64,000 nt of DNA from Pontixanthobacter rizhaonensis. Lineage in GTDB: Bacteria > Pseudomonadota > Alphaproteobacteria > Sphingomonadales > Sphingomonadaceae. The position numbers were made by a program, and so were the translations under genes. The notes beneath the pieces are model-generated. The model did no database searches. It saw only the letters and a list, made by a program, of their open reading frames with translations, and was not told the origin of the DNA. The stretch's first letter is position 1. Each line of letters opens with the position of its first letter. This document shows positions 50,865 through 61,300 of this stretch, in pieces. The stretch spans positions 1,477,001 to 1,541,000 of the forward strand of contig NZ_JABCRE010000002.1 in the NCBI RefSeq assembly GCF_012972675.1, written 5' to 3'.

Positions 50865-52288
50865 CCCAACGGATCACCGTCCATCAGTTCCACGCCCTTG
50901 GCAGACAATTCATCGCGGATGGCATCGGACGTTGCGAAATCTTTCTCCACACGTGCCGCTTTGCGGCGGGCGATGGCTTCTTCGATTTCCTCACTGGTAA
51001 TCTGCGCATCCTTGGGCCGGATACGTAAATCGGTGCGCGCCAGATCAAACAGGTTGAGGCCGAGAACGCTGTCCATCTGTTCGATCACAGCACGTTTGAT
51101 GCCAGCATCCACTTTCTTAACCGCCAGCGCCTCTTCCAGTGCCGTCAAAGCGATGGCTGTGTTCAAATCGTCCGACATCGCGGCATCGAATTTCTCTAAG
51201 GCAGGCACGAATTTTTGATGCGAAGGATCACCCGCCACAGCATCTGCCAAGCGTTCGGCTTGCATCACCATGCGTTTAAGACGCGTCAGCGCCGCACCGA
51301 GGCCATCCCAGCTGAATTCCAGCTCGCTCCGATAATGCGCCTGCAAGCACATCATACGGTAGGCGAGCGGGTGGTATCCCTTATCCAGCAGCAATTGCAG
51401 CCGCAGAAACTCACCGCTCGACTTGGACATCTTGCCGGAACGTTCGACCAAGAAGTTATTGTGCATCCACATACGCGCGCCGGAATTGGCCGCTTCGGAC
51501 AAACCGCCGCAACCGCAAAAGGCTTGGTTCTGCGCGATTTCATTCGGGTGATGAATCTCACGGTGATCGATCCCGCCGGTGTGAATATCAAACGGGAAAC
51601 CGAGCAATTTCTCGCCCATCACCGAGCATTCCAGATGCCAACCAGGAGCGCCCTTGCCCCACGGGCTGTCCCATTCCATCTGCCGCGTTTCGCCAGCCGG
51701 TGTCCTGCGCCAAATGGCGAAGTCGGCATTGTTGCGTTTGCCAGCTACGGAATCGATCCGGCTTTCCCCATCTTCGGTCACTGCCCGGGCAAGACGGCCA
51801 TAATCCTCGACAGTCGTGATATCGAAATAGAGCCCGCTTTCGCATTCATAGCAGTGCTTGTCGGCAACCTTTTTGCCCCAGGCAATCATCTCATCAACAT
51901 ATTCGGTTGCGCGGGGATGCGCCTTGGGTTGGACGTTGAGCCGGGCAAGGTCTTGCTCAAAATCTTCTTGGTAGAATTTCGCAATGTCCCACGCAGATTT
52001 CCCCTGACGCGCGGCCATTTTCTCCATTTTGTCCTCCCCCTCATCCGCATCGGACGTGAGGTGGCCAACATCAGTAATGTTGATGACATGGGTGAGTTTC
52101 AAACCCTTCCATTGCAGCGTACGCCCCAGCGTATCGGCAAAGACATAGGCGCGCATATTGCCGATATGCTGATAATTATAGACCGTCGGGCCGCAGCTAT
52201 AGACGCGCGCTTCTCCGGGATGGACCGGGGCAAAAGTTTCAATGCTGCGGGTGAGGCTGTTGAATAGCTGAAGCGGAGTGTTACTCAT
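50846..52288 (-). CDS. cysS: Cysteinyl-tRNA synthetase
   Basis: 480 aa from the ATG at 52288 (MSNTPLQLFNSLTRS); an ATG at 52306 is in frame but sits inside a hairpin. HIGH-type motif YNYQHIGNMRAYVF, zinc-site Cys in VYSCGPTVYN and downstream ECS/HPNE region, KMSKS in RSGKMSKSSGEFLRLQ, and the C-terminal anticodon-binding helical domain. Essential aminoacylation enzyme. Its start is only 2 nt from a 10-bp stem-loop. Confidence 0.95.
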   Translation of the reverse strand: MSNTPLQLFNSLTRSIETFAPVHPGEARVYSCGPTVYNYQHIGNMRAYVFADTLGRTLQWKGLKLTHVINITDVGHLTSDADEGEDKMEKMAARQGKSAWDIAKFYQEDFEQDLARLNVQPKAHPRATEYVDEMIAWGKKVADKHCYECESGLYFDITTVEDYGRLARAVTEDGESRIDSVAGKRNNADFAIWRRTPAGETRQMEWDSPWGKGAPGWHLECSVMGEKLLGFPFDIHTGGIDHREIHHPNEIAQNQAFCGCGGLSEAANSGARMWMHNNFLVERSGKMSKSSGEFLRLQLLLDKGYHPLAYRMMCLQAHYRSELEFSWDGLGAALTRLKRMVMQAERLADAVAGDPSHQKFVPALEKFDAAMSDDLNTAIALTALEEALAVKKVDAGIKRAVIEQMDSVLGLNLFDLARTDLRIRPKDAQITSEEIEEAIARRKAARVEKDFATSDAIRDELSAKGVELMDGDPLGWEWKL

Positions 52289-52289
52289 G

Positions 52290-52321
52290 CCCGCTGCCAT
52301 GCACATGCACGTGGCAGCGGG
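52290..52321. terminator. Ten-bp stem-loop between the adhesin stop and the cysS start
   Basis: CCCGCTGCCA (52290-52299) and TGGCAGCGGG (52312-52321) pair perfectly around a 12-base loop. It follows the adhesin stop by 16 bp, so it may end or slow that transcript, though no U-run follows. One arm would also mask the region just upstream of the cysS ATG. Confidence 0.55.
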
Positions 52322-52336
52322 TCAAGAGATCAACTG

Positions 52337-55300
52337 CTATTCAGCGGGTTCCAATGCCTCTCCGGCAAAGCACGCTTCGTCTCCCGGTGCGCATTCATCC
52401 TCACCGATCCACAGATCGTCATTACCGGCACCAGTGACGGGTTCATCAATCAGCAGGTCCCGTTCGCGCTCCGGATTTTGCCGGAATTCAACGACGATCG
52501 ACGCCAGACTATCGGGCAGCGGTGTCGCTGGATCGATCTGCGTATCAATCAATTCCTGGATCGTTCCATCATCTGGATCGGCAGGAGCATTGGGGTTGGT
52601 TGGTGTGGTTGGATTTGTCGGTGTCGTCGGGGTCGGGGCACAGCTCGCTGGATTGGCGATCACGCACCCGTTGATGGTCGACGCTGTATCAAACGAAGAT
52701 GGAACGCCCGTGACCGCGATAGCGTCAATGCCGGTATTGCCGCCAACCACGCCATTGATCACAATGGCAGCCGCAGGATCCGTCGCACTGATCGACAAAT
52801 CATTGGCTGTAATTCCGGCTCTATCAGCAAAGTCGGTGCCGGTGCCGCTATTTTGAATAAGCACGCTGCCATCGACATTCAGTGTCACGCTGTCTGCCTG
52901 AATAAATCCATCCGGACGGGCATTATCGACTTGCCCCAAACGAATATCGATATCCGCAACACTGCTGCCGGCGATATCCGCTTCCGCGGTGCTGCTGATA
53001 GCTGTGATTGTGCTGGCTGTGATACCCAAAGCACCGGCGATATTGCCTGCCGTGTCTTGCAGACGAATATTCCCTGCGTCTGTGCCTATAGCTACGGTAT
53101 TAGCGGCATCGATCCCGACGAAGTTATCCGGCCCAGCCCCGGTGACGGTCATATTTCCGTTCACAAAAACTGAATCATCCGCTTCCAAGAATAGCCCACC
53201 AAAGTTGGCGATGTTTCCATCTGTCGGCGTGCCGGCTCCAGCCGCGACGGCGACGTCCAGAACATCAACAGTGATATTCCCGCCACCATTAGGTCCGGCA
53301 TTGGCAGAAATTGTCAGATCGCCGCCGCTATGGATGCGGGAGAACTCGTCATTATCCAAAGTGAACCCGATTGACGTGGCCCCGGGCAGTCCGCCCAAGG
53401 CGATATCCCCATCGGTACTGATCACGATCTCGTCAGTCGTATCGCTACGCCCAAGCGCGCCTGATGTGGCAATATTCATATCCGCAGAATTGGTCGCAAT
53501 CGTCCGTCCTGCTGCGGTCGCCTGCAAGTCAATAAGATTACCGGCATCCATAGTAAGATCGCCCGCCGCATTCACATCTGAACTGATAACAATATCGGTT
53601 GCGGCAGTGATCGATATGTTTCCGCCATTGGTTGTCGTAATCTGCTGCGTTCCTTGGAACCCAGGCGGCGGCGCAGTGGTAAGCGGGCCAACCGCAGCGT
53701 TGACTGCAGTGGACCCACCGCTGACCAGAGTAATATTTCCAGCAGCATTCGCCCCTTGAACATCCAGATTACCGCCAACGGTGATATCGATATCTCCGCC
53801 TGTTGCGATGGCTGCGACACTCAAATCATCTGAGGCGTTGAGCAATATTTCCTCAGCCTCCGCTTCAACCAAGCCACTCGCAGATATATTGCCTGCAATG
53901 GCGATTGCGCCATCCGCAGCTTCAAGCAGAACAGTGTCCCCGGTCAGAGTGTCAATCGTAACACCGGTAACGCCTTCAATCTCGATCCGCCCTTGTGCCT
54001 CCACATCTGTCACCGCAACCATTCCGGTTGTATTCACATCAATGCCGACACCAGCAACGAGGCTTTCTGCGGTAATCGCGCCGCCATTATCGCCCGACAG
54101 GACAATGTTTTGTCCGGCATCAATAGAATTGCCTGTAATCGCTCCGGCAGAGACAAATCCGGCATCGCCTGTGACCGTCACATCGCGGTAAACAACATCG
54201 CCGCCGCTGCTAATCGAGGCATCGCTGGCGGATATCACATCACGGATCGTGACATCATCGCCCGCATCAATCTGCAATGCACTGGTGCCAGCAGTGACAT
54301 CATTGAACGTCGCAGTCGTGCCAGCATCGATATTGATGCCCAGCCCGGAAATAAGATCATTGGCAGAAACGCTGCCGTTCTGGCCGCTGATGGCAAGGGT
54401 TGTGCCCGCTTGAACATCGCCAGTACCAATAACATTCAGTCCAGCAGATATTGTCGCGGCCTGATCCGCCACGACACTCGTAAATGCAATGCTTCCCCCA
54501 GCATCGGCCTCAAAATCGCCGCCTTGCACATCGGCGGTGGTGAAGGTCAGATCGTTGCCTGCATTCATTTGCAAGCTACCGGCAGCCTCAATCGCGCCCG
54601 TAACAATATTGCGGAAAGCAGTGACAGAACTTGCCCCCAGCCCGGCTGTCAATGCGCCTCCATTGATATCGCCAAGGCCCGCAAATGGACTGCTGGCAAG
54701 TGTCGGATCGGTCGCATTCAGAGTGATCGTTGTGCCCGCAGTCAGCGCGTCAAAGGTGATTTCTGTCGCGGTGACATCGATCAAACCATCCGCTGCTGAG
54801 GTACCCAAATTGGCAACCACGGCATCAATCACAATGTCGGTTCCGGCACTGAGGCCAGCATTGCCGACAGTTAAGACACCCGCCGTTGCAATATCAAAGT
54901 CAGTACCCGCTGTGGCGCTATCCAGAGTGATCCCATCGTCCCCGCGCAGCCGTACAGATGTGCCCGCGTCAATTACACCGCCGCGCACAGTATTGATTGC
55001 ATTGAGATCGGCCGCACCGGTTGCCGTGACAGTTCCAAAGGCTATGTCCGCCGCACCGATTGTGACATCGGTCCCGCTGAGCGTAACAACATCAACTGCG
55101 CTGGCATCAATATCCAGCGTACCCGTGGCGGTAATAGCAGTTCCGCCAATCGCCCCGCCGGAAGTAAAGTCGATATTACCGCTGGCAGAGGCTCGTCCAA
55201 GATTGATTGCACCGCCTGCATTGACTGTGAAATCGCCGCCCTGAGCGTCCAGATCACCGAAACCGACAGAGCCGGCAGCCGTCAAGTCAATGGCACCTGC

Positions 55301-58300
55301 CACTGTGACCGCGCCATTGCCATCAATGTTGCCGGCTGTCGCTGTCAGCGACAAATCACCGCCAATGGCCCCGTTATTGAAAGTAACCGCCGCGCCAGTG
55401 ATGCTGGTGTCGCCGCCGCTGATCGCATTGACGAGCGATGGATTGCCACTGGCAGTTATGGTGATGTCGTTCGCCGCATCGACTATGCCGAAGCTGGCAT
55501 CGCCCGCTGTGGCATTGGCAGAGACTGAACCGTCCGATGTGATATTGCCAACAGCAATCGCTTGCGCTGTCAGCGTGACATCATCATCGCTGTCAATGTC
55601 GCCATTGCCATTATTGGCACCGATGGTCCCGTTCAGCGCGCTCAGCGTGATCGCATTGGGTGATGTGATGCTGTCGAACAGGATATTTGCTGCGCTGGTG
55701 AAAGCGATATTGGTGCCGCTGGCTTCACCAACGGCGATATCACCGCCATCGAGATCAAGCGTACCGCCTGCATCCAGATCACCGCCATTGATTGCACCAT
55801 TTGCGTTAAACAGGATGTTTCCGCTGGCAACCGCGCCGGTAAAGTCGATGGCGCCCCCTGCATCAGCGGTAAAGTTGCCATTTTGCGCTTCCAGACTGCC
55901 AAAGCCGATATCACCGGAGGCATCCAGATCAATCGCGCCGCCCACAGTGACTGTCCCTGTTCCGGCCAAATCTCCGTCTGTAGCATCCAAGGTCAAATTA
56001 CCGCCGACATCGCCGCTATCCAACGTCACATTGTCGCCGCGTAGCGTAACGAATGTCCCGCTTGTGGCAGAGCCAACATCGACATCGCCGGTTGCTGTCA
56101 CTGTCGTTCCGAACAAGGAACCTGTCGCGCCGATCACAGCGTCACCGCCCGTCGCATTCACAATAACCGATTGAGCGGTCGATCCAGCGCCATCAATATC
56201 GATGCTGGCCGCGGTCAAACGGTTGAGGCTGGCAGAAGTGAAATCACCCCCGGTCAATGCGCCGTCTATATTTACGGTCAGCAAGCCATTGCTGCTGGCC
56301 CCGGCAATATCCGCATCACCGCCAACCGTCACGGTCATACCCGGACTGGTCGCTTGCGCGTCCAGATCACCGGAAGTCAGATTACCATCTACGGTGAAGG
56401 TCAAACTACCACTGGAATTGGCATCGCCAACTTGAGCATTTCCGGCGGTGATCAGCGTGATACCGCGCCCTGTTAGAGTATCAACATTGGCATTGGCGGC
56501 AGATGTCACATTGACCCCGAACGCGTCTGCGGTGACATTTCCGGCCACCACATCGCCCAGGGTGGATTCAAGCAGTGCAAAGCCCCCTACGGAACGAACA
56601 TCACCGACATTCAGACTGTCGCCTTCAATATCGACCTGCCCCGCACCTGTAACGTTGCCCCCGCTCACCGCGCCGCCATTAATGGTCACCAAACGGCTGC
56701 CATTGATGCTGGTGTAAGCGATATTGCCGCCAGCGATCAGGAACACATCTGCGACGGTGCCGGTGGTGGTGACTGCGCCAGTGACCAGGTCGCCGCCCGC
56801 ATCAAAACGTGCGCCGAAACCCGTCGCGGTGACATCACCGACAGTTACATCACCGGTTGCGTCAAATGTGGCGACTGCACCTGCTGACACAGTGCCAACC
56901 GTCAGATTGCCCGCGGTTGCATCGACATCAAGGCTGCCACCGGCATTGATATCCCCGACACTGATGAAGCTGCCCTGCAAATCCATCAGGCTGGCCGATG
57001 TCAGCGTTCCGCCGGTGATCCCGCCTGCTTGTGCATCCAGCCTTAAGAAACGTGCGGCAGTGAGATCGGTAAAGCCGACATTATCACCGACCAGATCAAT
57101 ATCGTTTGCACCACTTGCGGTGCCAAGGAATACATCCCCAGCGGCAGTGTTGCTCGCGATCAATGTTATGCTGCGGGTACCGTTAATGTTGATGGCGCCG
57201 AAGCTGTTATCACCGCCAGCGACAATCCGCACATTCAAGTTGCCAAGATCATATTGATCTACATTGATGCTACCGGGTACTGCATATTCAAATTCTGCCG
57301 CACCGCCAACACCGGCAACAGTCGTCAATTGACCGTCCGTATCGATCAGAGCCAGATTGATATTCTGCCCCACATCAATGCCGATATCATTGCTGGAAAT
57401 GAGCGAGCCTGTGCCGAGCAAGCTGCCAGCGGCGTCGATCAAGATTTGGTCACTGGTTACAACCGCATCACGCAGATCGATATCACCTGTCAGGCTGGTG
57501 ATCAGGAACTGGTTGGTGGCTGCAAGTGCCGTCGGAATTCCGTCCGTGCCCATCACGATATTGTCGCGAATGGTGATCAGAATATCATCAGCGGCCACGC
57601 TGGCTTGTTCAACCGTCAGGCTGATCACGTCATTATTGCTGTTCTGCCCAATCGCGATTCTGTTGTCTGACGAAATTGAACCGAGGCATACTGTGCCTTC
57701 CAGACAATTCGCGCTGAGCAAACCGGCATCATTGCTTTGGGGATCACCTGCGTTGGGTGCATTGTCGATATCAATCGAAACAGAGCTTGCGTCGATTGAT
57801 CCACCTAGCCCATCCACCGCATTCGCCGTCATCACAACCGCGAAGTCGTTCGCGATGATATCACCTGCAGCAACGATTGACGCAATCGGTGTCGCGCCAT
57901 TGCCTAGCAATTGCCCGGTATCAATCAATTCGCCGGCAGCGAGTGTCAGATTATTTCCGCCACCAAACGGATTGGCCGTATTTGCCGGACCAGCTGCATT
58001 GGCTCCAGCCTCAATCCGTGCGCCATTTTGGACAATAATATCATCGCCAGTGAAGACAGTAATCCCGTTATCGGAAATAACGTTCGCGCCGTTCACGAAT
58101 GTGGCATTGCCGCCCGCATTGATATTTACAAAACCGGTTGAGGTGACATCGCCCGTAATACTGGCGCTGAAGCTCGGGTCGAACTCGTCGATACTGCCAC
58201 CAGTTTGCAAACCCGCCTGAACCGTCAGGCCGCTAAAGACCGTGACCCCCGCACCGCCAACGAAAGCGGTCGGCGCTCCTGAAACAGTCGCGTTGTTGAG

Positions 58301-61300
58301 AATGACATTCTGTCCGGCATTAATCCGCACATCGCCCACACCGCGTACATCATGCGCTGTGATGTTGCCCAGCACATCTAAAGACAGAGTATTGTCGCTA
58401 CTGATGATCGCATTATCTGTGGATGTGAAATTGCCGTCTGCTTGCGCGTCAAAGCGGCCCGCACTGTCAATAGACAGCACATTGCCGCCATTGTTGGTAT
58501 GGGTGATGATGATATTGGCGTCTGTGTCCAGCAACGTTGTACCGCCAACTATCAGTTGGCCGTTACCGTCAAAATTATAAACAATATCGCCCGCAACATT
58601 GATCGCAACATTGCCAGTCACCGTGGTCGCGCCGCTGCCGCCATTCATGACAAAACCGCCACCTGCGGCAGCAGCTGAGCCGGACGCATCAACATTCAGC
58701 GCCGCAAAACTCATCACGCCCAGCGGATCGGTCGACAGATCATTCATAGTGACCAGTCCGCCGAGATCGCTGCCGGAGACCAAACCACCACCCCCCGCGC
58801 CATTGGCGAGCAAGGTAAGAGTGCCAAAATTCATGATCCCGGGACTGCCCTCGAGCACTTCGACCAGCGGACTGCCGCCCACGCCGTCGCCGCCATTTCC
58901 GCGTGCGCCAATTACGACTGTGCCGTCATTACCGCCCACGCCGCCATCGCCGCCCGTACCGACTGCAGTCAGAGAGACGTCTGCCCCATTGATTGTTCCG
59001 CCAACCGCGCGCAGCGTTGGCGATCCGCCCGTGCCGGTGCCACCGATGCCGCCATTGCCAGCCAATCCGCCAGCAGCCATATCAATGCCGCCACCGGCAC
59101 CGCCGTCACCGCCAGTACCATTGCTAGCCAACACAAACGGCACAGAGCCGCCCGCGAAATCGATTGTCGAACCGCTATTGGCTTGAGTTGTCAGCGTTCC
59201 GCCGGTTGCATCACCACCCGCGCCGCCTACTCCGGCGACACCGCCCGCGAAGTTGCCACCGCCAGCACCGCCGGTCCCGCCAGATGCACTGCTAGTGAGC
59301 GATATTATGGTCGGGTCAAAGTCGAATGTTGCGCCTGCACCGGACAGGGTGAACACCCCGGTTCCCGCGATCCCGCTGCCGCCAGTACCGCCGCCGCCAG
59401 CAGCTATGAGATCATCCCCTTCGCCGCCGGTACCACCTGTGCCGCCAAAACCGCCAGCATCAATGAACATGCTGGTCAAAGACGACAACACTGCGCCTGT
59501 CCCCGTGACATTGACAGTGGCCGTGCCCCCTTGGCCAAGCCCGCCAAGACCGCCTTGCGCAGTGATACCACCTCTGCCGCCAGTCCCGCCATTGGCCGAA
59601 CTGCTCAGACTGATGCTGACAAGGTTGGAGATAGTACCAGCCAGATCGACCGTAACGTCACCGCCCTGCGCAGAACCGCCAGCTTCACCGGCTTCGCCGT
59701 CGGCACCCTGACCACCGCGCCCTGCTGTGCCAAATGTGCCAGCCGTAATACTGCTCACGGCAAAGCTCGAAGTAGCGTCAGAGGTAATAGTCACTGTGCC
59801 GCCAGTGGCGTTGCCGCCTACCGCGCCGGGTGATCCAAATGCGGGGTCGCCATTGCCGCCAGTCGCAGATGCTTCTGCCAGTAAGGTACCGAACACACCG
59901 TTGGCCCCAGTGAGCGTCAAGGCAACCGTGCCGCCTTGCGCATTACCGGCAGAGGCGGTTCCTGATCCTGCGCTGGCCGATGCATCAAGCCGCGTGAAGC
60001 CGGTTACCCCGATCGTTGCATCATTTGTCGCCGTTAGAGTGACGTTGCCCCCGGTGGCATCTCCACCCGTAGAGGCGGTTCGCGCATCTGATGCCGCTTG
60101 AGCGCCTGCGGTAACCGTGAGACCCGTTGCCACATTGATGGCCGTGTCGACACTGTCGGCAGAGAACAATACGCTGCCCCCAGTGGCCGAGCCATTGGCG
60201 CCAAGCGCGCCCAAATCGCCGAAGGAACTGGTACCACCATTGCCGCCCAGTGCGCCGATGGCGTCTGCGCTGAATTCCGCTTCGGTACTAACCGATGTTA
60301 CCGTGACAACACCGGCAGTTTGCGCCAGCACTTCGATCCGTCCGCCCGTCGCGGAACCCGCATTTCCCCCATCACCGGTCAAGCCGCCGGAGAAATCGCT
60401 GCCGCCGTCGCCGCCGCGACCACCGGTGCCATCTGCGCTAATACCGCCATCAACCAACAGGCCCAGCCCACCGCCATCGCTTGCAATAATCTGGATCAGA
60501 CCAGCCGTTCCGTCACCGCCGGCACCGCCATCCCCCGGGCCGGTTCCGGCAGAGAATGGTGAATTGCCATCGGCCCCTGCACCGCCCTGACCGTTCGCTC
60601 TGATGGTACTGGCAAGTACACTCTGTAATCGCCCATCAACGCCGTTGACATCAAGGATGGAGGAACCACCAGTGGCCACTCCGCCATTGCCGCCACTGCC
60701 ACCTTCTCCGTCAGAGAAGCCGCCATCGCCGCCAATGCCCGAGGAATCGATCGTAATACTGGTCAGGCTGACATCCACGTCATTGACGTTAAGCCTGCCG
60801 GTTCCGCCGGTACCAGCACCGCCATTTCCGCCGTCAAGCCCGGTGCCGCCTTGGCCGCCTTCGCCGGTCGCTTCAATGACATAGGTTGGGTCGGTGGCAT
60901 CATCTTGATTGAGGTTGATGGTCGCGATCCCGCCAATACCATCTCCACCGACACCCCCATTGGCGGCCGCATCGCCGGTGCTGAAGCCAAAATTATCACC
61001 ACCATCGCCGCCATCGCCATTGGCCGAAACGGTCAAAGTACCAAACGTGATCGCGCCGCTTCTGCTGTTGAATTCAGCAGATCCAGCCGTCGCAGTACCG
61101 CCATCGCCCGCATATTGTCCGGGCGCACTAACAGAACCGAAAGTCGGCCCAGACCCCCCTCCGCTGCCAGCAAATGCGCTTGCATCAACAATAACATTAC
61201 CCGCCGCAATGGTCGCAGTACCGGTCAGGTTAAATACCGCGCTGCCACCAGTGGCTTGCCCGCCTTGGCCGCCCTCGGTACCTTCACCAAATCCGCCATT

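Noticed and set aside
49968-52267. Two plus-strand frames of 416 and 350 aa
   Set aside because: They are antisense to the hydroxyacid dehydrogenase and cysS, both with full catalytic motifs. The sequences are low in recognisable structure.
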